A model generated the notes under the pieces. The model was not told the DNA's origin, did no database searches, and saw only the letters and a program-made list of their open reading frames with translations. A stretch of DNA of 6,694 nucleotides from Lachnospiraceae bacterium (GTDB taxonomy: Bacteria; Bacillota; Clostridia; Lachnospirales; Lachnospiraceae), in the NCBI GenBank assembly GCA_003979345.1, contig RYVZ01000056.1:1-6694 (forward strand). The letters run 5' to 3'. Both the position numbers and the translations under genes were made by a program. Each line of letters begins with the position of its first letter. The stretch's first letter is position 1. Below are positions 1 to 6,273 of the stretch, in pieces.

Positions 1-36
1 TTGTAACAAAAAGAATCCCGTATTTATGTGGGTTCT

Positions 37-53
37 GGCGTTTCGCAAACGCC
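37..53 (+). other. Leader hairpin (inverted repeat) upstream of the ABC ATPase gene
   Basis: A perfect 7-bp inverted repeat, GGCGTTT / AAACGCC with a CGC loop, extends by two more pairs (35-36 with 55-56) if one base bulges. It ends 17 nt before the ribosome site of the ATPase gene. No T-run follows, so it is not an ordinary intrinsic terminator. It could be an operator dyad, a leader structure, or the tail of an upstream transcript. The function is unknown. Confidence 0.5.
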
Positions 54-85
54 TAGTCAGCATAACTATTGAAAGGAGCTTTCAA

Positions 86-1000
86 ATGGAACCAACGATC
101 GAAATCCAACATCTGACCAAATTTTATGGCAAAAAACAGGCTCTCTGCGATGTAAACCTTTCCATCGGACCGGGCATGTTCGGTCTTTTGGGCAGAAACG
201 GCGCCGGAAAAACAACCTTGATGAAAACGCTTGCGACCCTGCTTCAAAAAAAAAGCGGTACCATCACGATATGCGGCATTCCCGTGGAACATGAAAAGGA
301 AATCCGAAAGATGATCGGATATCTGCCGCAGGAATTTTCCTTATATCCGTCGATGACTCTGCTTGAGGCCTTAGATTACCTTGGCATTCTCTCCGAGCTG
401 AATAAGCAGGAAAGAAAAGAACGTATTGATCTGCTCTTAGAGAAAGTCAATCTAACAGAGCACCGGCATAAAAAAGTAAAAGCCTTATCAGGTGGAATGA
501 AACGCCGGCTCGGGATTGTGCAGGCATTGCTAAATAATCCCAAAGTGCTGATCGTTGACGAGCCAACGGCCGGACTTGACCCTGAAGAACGAATCCGCTT
601 CCGCAACTTATTATCAGATGTGGCGCAAGAACGAATCGTAATTCTGTCCACACACATTGTCGGCGATATTGAAGCGGCCTGCGAAAATATTGCAATTTTA
701 GACGGCGGGAAAGTTCTGTATCACGGCACGGTGGATGATCTGCTTACAGCGGCCTCCGGCAAGGTATTTACTAAATTAACAGACAGGCAGGAATTGCCTG
801 AACTCAAACAAAAATTGTTCATTACAAGTATGCACACGCAGGGTAAAAACATCGCTATCCGCTATCTTTCGGACAATGCTGCCCTCGATGGAGCAGTCTG
901 CGAACCGAATATCGAAGACGCCTATATGCTTTACCTGAAAGAAAACGGAGCAAGCCTGTCCTCTTTTGCAAACGGAGAGATCGGAGGTGTATGCTCATGA
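86..1000 (+). CDS. ABC-2 type exporter, ATP-binding protein
   Basis: This 304-aa cytoplasmic ATPase powers the membrane partners encoded directly downstream. All nucleotide-binding motifs are present: Walker A GRNGAGKT (residues 36-43), Q-loop Gln82 in LPQE, signature LSGGM (134-138), Walker B VLIVDE (154-159), D-loop GLD (163-165) and switch His190 in STHI. The signature ends in M and is followed by KRR, as in the drug/lantibiotic (CcmA/DrrA-like) exporter ATPases. About 70 residues after the motor core form a C-terminal extension typical of this group. ATG at 86 was chosen because GAAAGGAG (71-78) sits 7 nt upstream. The frame stays open leftward to the window edge, with an in-frame ATG at 26, but that ATG has no ribosome site and adds non-conserved-looking sequence. 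The stop overlaps the start of the permease gene. The substrate cannot be read from the sequence; antimicrobial-peptide or drug export is the commonest role of relatives. Confidence 0.95.
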   Translation: MEPTIEIQHLTKFYGKKQALCDVNLSIGPGMFGLLGRNGAGKTTLMKTLATLLQKKSGTITICGIPVEHEKEIRKMIGYLPQEFSLYPSMTLLEALDYLGILSELNKQERKERIDLLLEKVNLTEHRHKKVKALSGGMKRRLGIVQALLNNPKVLIVDEPTAGLDPEERIRFRNLLSDVAQERIVILSTHIVGDIEAACENIAILDGGKVLYHGTVDDLLTAASGKVFTKLTDRQELPELKQKLFITSMHTQGKNIAIRYLSDNAALDGAVCEPNIEDAYMLYLKENGASLSSFANGEIGGVCS

Positions 1001-2349
1001 TTTTTGGGAAAGAACTGAAAAAAATAATGTGGGGCATTCCCTACCTTCTTTTCGTCGCAGTCGTTACCGTTGCATTATATTCGCAGGGCGTTTTTCATTT
1101 CGGCGATGAAAAAATACTCCACCCGGAACCCGGGGGAACTTACGGAACAAAAAATGAAGAAATACCGGAACTCATTATGCCCGCAGCTCTCCAATCACTG
1201 TATGCAGAATTTCAGGAAAATCTTTACCGGACCTACCCATTCGGTTTGCTAAAAAAAATAACGCTCAATGAGCAGGAGCAGACCCGGATCGCTGAGATCC
1301 TCTCCCAGATCACGGGTATCAATACAAATGAGTTCCAGGGCAAAAAAGAAACTTCTTACAGCAATAATGAGTTCTCAATCCAAATCGTAGGTAACGGCGG
1401 CCTGCAGGCTGAAGATGACGGCAGTTTTACCATTTCCATGGACGATCCTGCCATAGAAGACGCCACAACGGAAGACTTCCCGGATCTGACGGTCAGAGAG
1501 GACTTATCATATGCTGAATTCAAGGCTCTTATGCAGAAAGCCGACGACATCCTTGGCGGCGGTTCAGAATATGCCGCGGAGTCCCTGATCGGTTTCGGAA
1601 CCGTTCCCGTGACTTATGAGGAAGCGCTTGACCGATACGAGCTTATGAGAACCCGGGACCGCGTGACCGGCGGATATGCGCGGCTTTTCAGCGATTACGC
1701 AGTTGCAATGGCGCTTTCCGTCCTGCCGGTTTTTCTTGCAGTCATCATGGGAATGAAAGACCGGTCCGCAGACATGTCAGCGCTGATCTATACCCGCAAG
1801 GCAGCAAGCGCAAAAATAGTCTTTGCGCGCTATCTGGCTCTGGTAACTGCTGTTATGCTTCCTGTCATCCTATTATCCTATATCTCAAATGTGAGCGTAT
1901 GGGATATGTATCCGGGCATGGGGATTGATTATTTTGCACCGCTTAAATATGATCTTTGTTATATCATGCCGTCCGCAATGATCGCCATTGCCGTCGGTAT
2001 GTGTCTGACGGAACTGACGAATACACCGATTGCCATTGCCGTACAGGGACTATGGTGGTTTATAGATATCAATGCAGGCATGAGATCCGTTTCCGCTTCC
2101 TATGCCCTGCTCCGCCTGGCTCCCAGACACAACGCCGGAACCCAGTCATATTTCCGGACGCAGGACTTTATCGACAATTTCCCGCGTCTGCTTGCAAACC
2201 GTCTGCTCTTTGCGGGTCTATCCCTATTACTTGTCATAGCAACTGTATTTATTTTTTCAGCAAAAAGAAAGGGTAAGATAAATGGAAACCACAGGCTCAA
2301 AAAAACACTTGCCGGTCTTCGCAATCGCAAAAATCAATCTCAGGCATAA
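997..2349 (+). CDS. ABC-2 type exporter permease with large extracytoplasmic domain
   Basis: This is a 450-aa membrane subunit. Probable helices lie at about residues 12-31, 233-253, 277-297, 320-340, 344-362 and 402-421, the six-helix ABC-2 layout. Between helices 1 and 2 is a hydrophilic stretch of about 200 residues, rich in Asp, Glu, Asn and Thr, which must lie outside the cell. This loop is far longer than in minimal ABC-2 permeases and may bind the substrate. Two ATGs compete, at 991 and 997. GGAGG (983-987) is 9 nt from 997 but only 3 nt from 991, and 997 gives a classic ATGA overlap with the ATPase stop, so 997 is preferred. The basic C-terminal tail after helix 6 (about residues 422-450) is partly encoded in the 68-nt overlap with the next gene. 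I recognise the general family from topology and context, not a specific named transporter. Confidence 0.85.
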   Translation: MIFGKELKKIMWGIPYLLFVAVVTVALYSQGVFHFGDEKILHPEPGGTYGTKNEEIPELIMPAALQSLYAEFQENLYRTYPFGLLKKITLNEQEQTRIAEILSQITGINTNEFQGKKETSYSNNEFSIQIVGNGGLQAEDDGSFTISMDDPAIEDATTEDFPDLTVREDLSYAEFKALMQKADDILGGGSEYAAESLIGFGTVPVTYEEALDRYELMRTRDRVTGGYARLFSDYAVAMALSVLPVFLAVIMGMKDRSADMSALIYTRKAASAKIVFARYLALVTAVMLPVILLSYISNVSVWDMYPGMGIDYFAPLKYDLCYIMPSAMIAIAVGMCLTELTNTPIAIAVQGLWWFIDINAGMRSVSASYALLRLAPRHNAGTQSYFRTQDFIDNFPRLLANRLLFAGLSLLLVIATVFIFSAKRKGKINGNHRLKKTLAGLRNRKNQSQA

Positions 2350-2929
2350 TATAACCTTCCACATAGAGGTCTGCGCTGCCATTCTGATCATTACGCCGAT
2401 CCTTTACGGAACGGCAAATCTGGATACGGCATCCGCCGCCGCTCCGCTTGAAATGTTTCTTTCTTTTATTGGCATTGTTCTGCTTACCCCCGTGTTTGCC
2501 CCGGAGCAGAATCCCGGGACCGGCGATCTGGTTGCATCCAAAACGGTCAGCACCCTTACCGTCTATCTGATACGAATGATCTGTGCCGTTATTTTGACGA
2601 TCCTATTGATTGGTCTGTTCAGCGCATATATGAGATTGCAAAAATCTGACGTGACACTCCTGCTGTTTATCGGCACAGTGGCAAACGCGGTATTTCTCGG
2701 ATCGCTCGGCATGATGACCGCAGCCCTGACAGACAATACCATCATTGCGTATATGATACCGCTGGTTTATTACGCGCTGAATTATGGCATGGGAAATAAG
2801 CTTGGCCATTACTTTTTATTCTCCATGCGCGCCTCTGATTTTGAGCCAAAATTATGGCTCTTAACCACCGGTATCCTGTTAGTCTTCCTGTCTCTTATTG
2901 TAAAATGGTATAAAAAACGACTGCAATAG
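2282..2929 (+). CDS. Second ABC exporter membrane subunit
   Basis: This is a 215-aa hydrophobic protein with about six probable membrane helices (near residues 29-45, 56-74, 95-115, 124-147, 151-170 and 190-208). It has a short basic N-terminus and a KKR-containing C-terminus, placing both ends in the cytoplasm. Being third in an operon with an ATPase and a longer permease, it is most simply the second half of a heteromeric export channel. Its start is forced: a TAA lies immediately before ATG 2282 in the same frame, and AAAGGG (2268-2273) is 8 nt upstream. The first 68 nt overlap the end of the previous permease gene in another frame, suggesting coupled translation. A strong terminator starts 5 nt after its stop, so this is the last gene of the operon. 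The family assignment rests on context and hydropathy; I do not recognise a precise family motif. Confidence 0.8.
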   Translation: METTGSKKHLPVFAIAKINLRHNITFHIEVCAAILIITPILYGTANLDTASAAAPLEMFLSFIGIVLLTPVFAPEQNPGTGDLVASKTVSTLTVYLIRMICAVILTILLIGLFSAYMRLQKSDVTLLLFIGTVANAVFLGSLGMMTAALTDNTIIAYMIPLVYYALNYGMGNKLGHYFLFSMRASDFEPKLWLLTTGILLVFLSLIVKWYKKRLQ

Positions 2930-2933
2930 GCAC

Positions 2934-2973
2934 AAAAAAATCGCTGCAAGTCCGTACCTGCAGCGATTTTTTT
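2934..2973 (+). terminator. Intrinsic terminator of the ABC exporter operon (bidirectional)
   Basis: A perfect 15-bp stem pairs A7-TCGCTGCA (2934-2948) with TGCAGCGA-T7 (2959-2973) around a 10-nt loop. It begins 5 nt after the exporter stop codon. The T7 tract serves the + direction. The matching A7 means it can also stop minus-strand transcripts coming from the sensor gene. Confidence 0.93.
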
Positions 2974-2990
2974 CATTCTTTTCACTCTAA
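2972..2990. repeat. 19-bp direct repeat, copy 1
   Basis: The sequence TTCATTCTTTTCACTCTAA is identical to copy 2 at 3109-3127. This copy abuts the T-run of the exporter terminator. Read on the minus strand it carries the same TTAGAGTG that forms the stop-codon context of the M56 gene in copy 2. Confidence 0.9.
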
Positions 2991-2997
2991 CTCTCAT

Positions 2998-3016
2998 GAT
3001 TCCGCTTCACGGAATC
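2998..3016. repeat. Short inverted repeat in the convergent intergenic region
   Basis: GATTCCG (2998-3004) and CGGAATC (3010-3016) form a perfect 7-bp dyad around a CTTCA loop. It has no adjoining T-run, so it is not scored as a terminator. No function is assigned. Confidence 0.5.
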
Positions 3017-3028
3017 TCAAATCCGGAT

Positions 3029-3055
3029 AAAAAACGCCGCAGTTTAGGCGTTTTT
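3029..3055 (-). terminator. Intrinsic terminator for the repressor/sensor operon
   Basis: A 9-bp stem pairs AAAAACGCC (3030-3038) with GGCGTTTTT (3047-3055) around an 8-nt loop. Read on the minus strand, GGCG is followed by six T residues, making a good intrinsic terminator about 70 nt beyond the M56 stop codon. It also has a T5 run in the + direction and could back up the exporter terminator. Confidence 0.8.
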
Positions 3056-3057
3056 CG

Positions 3058-3117
3058 AAGAATGATTTAGATTTTCTTATCAGGAGTACTTTGACTGCTT
3101 AGAAAATCTTCATTCTT
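3058..3117 (-). other. Large imperfect stem-loop just downstream of the M56 gene
   Basis: Segment 3069-3077 pairs with 3101-3109 over 9 bp. After a 3-nt bulge (3066-3068), segment 3058-3065 continues pairing with 3110-3117. The loop (3078-3100) contains the palindrome AGTACT. It would fold in the 3' untranslated region of the sensor mRNA, between the stop codon and the terminator, and overlaps copy 2 of the direct repeat. A role in transcript stability or as part of a small repeat element is possible but not shown. Confidence 0.5.
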
Positions 3118-3127
3118 TTCACTCTAA
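3109..3127. repeat. 19-bp direct repeat, copy 2 (covers the M56 stop codon)
   Basis: This is an exact match to 2972-2990, offset by 137 bp. The minus-strand stop codon TAG of the M56 gene lies at 3126-3124, inside this copy. Beyond the repeat the two copies still show weak similarity, which suggests a duplicated gene 3' end. Confidence 0.9.
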
Positions 3128-5730
3128 GGAGCGTCATACTCCCACTTGTGCAGCGTACCGCTCCCGTCGATAAAATATCCCGTATTTCGATCCGACAGAT
3201 GATAGCCTTTAACTTCCTCATACGGAAGAATCTCTATGAGCTGCCAACTCCGGAAATCTGCCGGATTAGGATTCTCATAAAGCACATACCGGTCGGACTG
3301 TCCCACAACATTTCTCAGCACGATCGCCATCTGTACCTCTCCATCCTCATGAAACACGACCGGCACAGGTGCATCTACATAATAAGCATCCGCATGAACC
3401 GGAACTTCAACACGCTCCCATGTCAGGCCGCCGTCCGGCGTTCCGTAGAGATAGTTAGAGGAATCGCCGCGGATGCTCACCCCGATATAGCCGGTATTTT
3501 CATCACAAAATGCCATTCCGCCCGGATAGCCTTTGATGACTGTGCTTAAATCCGCCACGAACGAAAAGCTGTCCCCACCGTCCGTGGTCCGGTACAGATG
3601 TTTTGCCATCTGACCCAGTGCCGGATCGGAACAGACTAACAGATACCCGTTCTGCGCATCGGCAAAGCTCACATATACATTTCCACACCAATAATACTCC
3701 TGTAACGGAATCCGCGTTCTGTGCTCCGACACAAGAATCTGCCCGTCCTCATCCCCCGCTGCCGGCTCCGACAGGATTTGCAGACGAATCAGGAGCGCTT
3801 CTCCCTCGTTGGCGGAAACCCCCGCAAAATACGCCGTCTTTTCATCCAAAAAGCAGCTTGATATGTCTATGCCATTGTCCGCAAGAAAACACGCTTCATT
3901 CTCCGCATCCGAAGTATCCCCCGCCCCATCTGCATTTCTGATCTCTGCGGCAAACGGCAGACTTCCTGCCAACGAAAACTGATCTTCCCCTTCATAGGTA
4001 TAAAGAATCTGATGATTCTTTGTAAGCGCCCATCCGTGTTTACCGTCAGGGAACATCGTATAGGCATTCAGTATTGTCTGCATCGTATTCTCCGGTGTCT
4101 CTCCCTGCTCCGGTACCTCCTGTTCCTCCGTCAAAAGCTCTATCATAACTGCCGTGCGGATCTCTTCACCGTCAGCAGCAAACGAAGATAATGTCACGGT
4201 CATCGACAACTCTGAAAAATCAAATGGTACGATGTTCATTATGCAATCCATTGTCTGGTCCTGCCCCGCAGATTCCCCCTTTACCGAGTCCACAATGTGA
4301 AAGGAATCTCCGGTCTCCCAATCTGAACCGTCATTTCTTTTACCACGAAAAGAAAAAGTCCAGTCTTCCGGTGCGTGATCGCTTGCGGGAATCGTAAAGG
4401 CAAGCTCTCCATCCTCATCCACCCGTATGCTTTCCTCTAACTTTAACAAAAGCTCAGAATCCGCTGACACGGGCTGCGCCGGTCCCTGCGCACCGCTTCC
4501 CTCTGTATCTGCGCCTTCCATATCAGATTCCTGCGCACCGGCTCCATCCGGACCGCTCTCCCCGTTGCCGCCTTCCACAGAAAGGGGATCTGCGCTGTTC
4601 TTTCCCATATTGGAAGGAGTCCCGTCCGCGCCCGTAAAGGTACATCCTGTGATCAACAGCAGCAGCGCCGCCGTAAAAAGCACTGCCCCTGCGGACGTCT
4701 TTCTTCTGTGTGTGATCGCAAGCAGTCTTTGCCTGAGCTGTCTTGCCCCGCCGCTCATGGAGGTAGATACTGTTACATGCAGCCCTCTCCGTTTTGGAGG
4801 GATCTGATCAAGCAGCGCCCGGCCATACTGCGCACATTCCTCTTCGGTGATCCGCGCCGTCACACCCTCATCGCAGGCAAGTTCGCAGTCCCTTGCCGAC
4901 AAAACCGCCGCCATCCAGACAAGCGGATGAAACCAGTATATCGTCACAAGAAGCAACCGCACAAAGCTCCAGATATGATCTTTATGACAGTAATGCCGCC
5001 GCTCATGTGCCATTGCATAAAAACAGCCCTGCTGATCAGCAAGTGCTTTTCCGTTCAGATAAATTGCCGGACGAAATAACCCGAACAGGCAGGGGGATAC
5101 CAGTTTTTCGCAGCAATAAACAGCAGGTTTTCCACCCTCCCACGCCAGTTCATCAAGCTTCACCGGCACCCGCGTCCTGTACAGCCTGCGCCAGACGATC
5201 AGATTGATGATCAGCAGATAACTTCCGATACAGACTACTCCCGCCAGCCAGACAGCAGGCAGAATACGCAAAAACTTAGGGATTCCTGTCACATCCGGCG
5301 CAGCCTTCTGCGGCATCATTCCGGTTTCCGCCGTACTTCCGCTATTCCTTATTTCCGCAGCTCCCGGCTGAATCATCAGCTTCATGGCACCTCCGGCTCC
5401 TTCTCCGGTCAGATTGTCCGCCGCCGCAGTATCCGGTACTGCCCCGCTCCGCCAACTTTCGTTCGGCGCGCTTTCCTCCGGTCCGCTTTCATTCTGCACG
5501 CTTTTGTCCTGCCACACCGCCACTTCACCGCCCCACATCTGCTGCATGCGCGGCACGAAATTCATGATACTGACCGGGCTTCCCGGCAGTGTAAACGGCA
5601 GTGCCAGACGTACAGCCACGATCAGCCAAAGGGCGTAACGCAGACGATGACCGATCCGTCTTCTAAAAATGATCCTCATCATAATAACGAATAGGATCAA
5701 AACACTTGAACTGACCACCAGATCCCTCAT
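3124..5730 (-). CDS. BlaR1-like M56 sensor metallopeptidase with beta-propeller extracytoplasmic domain
   Basis: This is an 868-aa membrane zinc peptidase expected to sense an external signal and cause cleavage of the partner BlaI-type repressor. It shows BlaR1 topology. Helices lie at about residues 4-21, 33-50, 156-179 and 347-362. A basic loop (RRRIGHRLR) is inside between helices 1 and 2, a roughly 100-residue low-complexity loop is outside, and the peptidase is inside between helices 3 and 4. The peptidase has HERRH (242-246) and ELACDE (283-288), the M56 zinc and catalytic motifs. Helix 4 ends in LITGC, a lipobox-like Cys363. Outside follow an acidic Gly/Ser/Glu linker (364-425), a probable beta-sandwich (about 426-535), and a propeller (about 550-868). 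The propeller has Asp-boxes TTDGGDSF (715-722) and TPDGGLTW (764-771) plus repeated D-x-x-x-G-Y/W strands. No SxxK penicillin-binding motif is visible in this half, so beta-lactam sensing is unlikely. BlaR1 itself is about 585-600 aa. The start at 5730 has AGGAGG 7 nt upstream and forms an ATGA overlap with the repressor gene. Confidence 0.93.
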   Translation of the reverse strand: MRDLVVSSSVLILFVIMMRIIFRRRIGHRLRYALWLIVAVRLALPFTLPGSPVSIMNFVPRMQQMWGGEVAVWQDKSVQNESGPEESAPNESWRSGAVPDTAAADNLTGEGAGGAMKLMIQPGAAEIRNSGSTAETGMMPQKAAPDVTGIPKFLRILPAVWLAGVVCIGSYLLIINLIVWRRLYRTRVPVKLDELAWEGGKPAVYCCEKLVSPCLFGLFRPAIYLNGKALADQQGCFYAMAHERRHYCHKDHIWSFVRLLLVTIYWFHPLVWMAAVLSARDCELACDEGVTARITEEECAQYGRALLDQIPPKRRGLHVTVSTSMSGGARQLRQRLLAITHRRKTSAGAVLFTAALLLLITGCTFTGADGTPSNMGKNSADPLSVEGGNGESGPDGAGAQESDMEGADTEGSGAQGPAQPVSADSELLLKLEESIRVDEDGELAFTIPASDHAPEDWTFSFRGKRNDGSDWETGDSFHIVDSVKGESAGQDQTMDCIMNIVPFDFSELSMTVTLSSFAADGEEIRTAVMIELLTEEQEVPEQGETPENTMQTILNAYTMFPDGKHGWALTKNHQILYTYEGEDQFSLAGSLPFAAEIRNADGAGDTSDAENEACFLADNGIDISSCFLDEKTAYFAGVSANEGEALLIRLQILSEPAAGDEDGQILVSEHRTRIPLQEYYWCGNVYVSFADAQNGYLLVCSDPALGQMAKHLYRTTDGGDSFSFVADLSTVIKGYPGGMAFCDENTGYIGVSIRGDSSNYLYGTPDGGLTWERVEVPVHADAYYVDAPVPVVFHEDGEVQMAIVLRNVVGQSDRYVLYENPNPADFRSWQLIEILPYEEVKGYHLSDRNTGYFIDGSGTLHKWEYDAP

Positions 5731-6119
5731 GTCTGATCCTCCTCTTTTCGCACAGGCGTCTCTTGTAAGAGTGCGAGCAGGCTGTCACGCTCTTCCTCCG
5801 TGATCCCTTTTTGCTGTACGAAAGCATTCACCAGCAAGCCGAGTCTGCCGCCATAAACACGGTTCAACAGGGTCTCTGTCTCTTCCATCGCTGCCCTCTC
5901 CCGCGGAATACAGGTTGCGTACAGCCTCGCACGCTCACCCTCACGATACGCAACCGCTCCTTTCGCGTCCAGACGGTTCAGCATCGTAATGACCGTATGC
6001 TTAGTCCAGCCGTACAGAGGACGAATCCCTGCCGTAAGCTGCGTGATCGTCTGCGGCTCCTTCTCCCATAAAAGCTCCATTAACTTCCACTCGTTCGGGG
6101 ATAACTGAATATGTTCCAT
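5727..6119 (-). CDS. BlaI/MecI/CopY-family transcriptional repressor
   Basis: This is a 130-aa winged-helix repressor. Residues 5-70 form the DNA-binding domain, with LSPNEWKLMELLW at its start and a recognition helix around GWTKHTVITMLNRL (37-50). Residues about 75-120 form the helical dimerisation region. The segment VNAF (97-100) aligns by position with the N-F bond that BlaR1 or MecR1 signalling cleaves in BlaI and MecI, so proteolytic inactivation by the neighbouring M56 protein is plausible. ATG at 6119 was chosen because AGGAGG sits 9 nt upstream and homologues start just before LSPNEW. The longer frame to 6209 runs into the promoter and has no ribosome site. The gene is first in a two-gene operon, with a 4-nt ATGA overlap to the sensor. 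Autorepression is likely from a dyad on its promoter. The target beyond its own operon is unknown. Confidence 0.94.
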   Translation of the reverse strand: MEHIQLSPNEWKLMELLWEKEPQTITQLTAGIRPLYGWTKHTVITMLNRLDAKGAVAYREGERARLYATCIPRERAAMEETETLLNRVYGGRLGLLVNAFVQQKGITEEERDSLLALLQETPVRKEEDQT

Positions 6120-6185
6120 GCCTGATAACCTCCTCATCTGCAACATATTTTCATAAAACACCAAATTATGTATCTTCCTGCTTTT

Positions 6186-6214
6186 ACTATATCCAATTGG
6201 TAGACACATGTCAA
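6186..6214 (-). promoter_or_regulatory. Promoter of the repressor/sensor operon
   Basis: On the minus strand, TTGACA (6214-6209) is followed by a 17-bp spacer and TATAGT (6191-6186), a near-consensus housekeeping-sigma promoter. Predicted initiation is near 6179, giving a leader of about 60 nt before the ATG at 6119. The spacer contains the 8-bp palindrome CCAATTGG (6193-6200). Confidence 0.85.
6203..6212. promoter_or_regulatory. Candidate BlaI/CopY-type operator on the repressor promoter
   Basis: GACA-CA-TGTC is a dyad with 4-bp arms and a 2-bp centre. It matches the BlaI/CopY-type core TACA-NN-TGTA at 8 of 10 positions and overlaps the -35 box of the repressor promoter, where bound protein would block RNA polymerase. 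The site is inferred from pattern and place only. Confidence 0.5.
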
Positions 6215-6228
6215 CTCCCAGCTCGCAA

Positions 6229-6237
6229 TTTTTTTTT
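6229..6237. promoter_or_regulatory. A/T tract shared by the divergent promoters (UP-like element)
   Basis: A run of nine T residues lies between the two -35 boxes, about 8 bp upstream of the + strand box and about 15 bp upstream of the minus strand box. This is where an UP element would contact the polymerase alpha subunit in either direction. No GC-rich stem precedes it, so it is not a terminator. Confidence 0.4.
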
Positions 6238-6244
6238 ATTGTTC

Positions 6245-6273
6245 TTGACAGAGAATGTTTGAATGTATATATT
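6245..6273 (+). promoter_or_regulatory. Promoter of the GntR-family regulator gene
   Basis: TTGACA (6245-6250), a 17-bp spacer and TATATT (6268-6273) make a near-consensus promoter. Predicted initiation is near 6280, about 35 nt before the ATG at 6315. Confidence 0.85.

Noticed and set aside
1..29. TTGTAA ... TTATGT as a promoter for the exporter operon
   Set aside because: The -10 match is too weak, and the element sits at the window edge where it cannot be judged in context.
26..85. In-frame ATG at 26 as the start of the ATPase gene
   Set aside because: It has no ribosome site, its N-terminal extension overlaps the leader hairpin, and ATG 86 has a good ribosome site at the right distance.
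2809..2997. Minus-strand frame beginning MRVRVKRMKKIAAG in the intergenic region
   Set aside because: It runs through the terminator stem and antisense to the second permease, has no ribosome site, and resembles no known protein.
4427..5207. Several + strand open frames antisense to the sensor gene
   Set aside because: They are Pro/Ser/Ala-rich frames without ribosome sites, and look like shadows of the GC-rich minus-strand coding sequence.
3124..5730. Annotation as a true beta-lactam sensor BlaR1/MecR1
   Set aside because: The C-terminal half has no SxxK penicillin-binding motif visible and shows Asp-box propeller repeats, and no beta-lactamase or PBP2a gene is nearby.
6229..6240. T9 run as an intrinsic terminator
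   Set aside because: No GC-rich stem lies directly upstream, and its place between divergent -35 boxes fits an A/T promoter element better.
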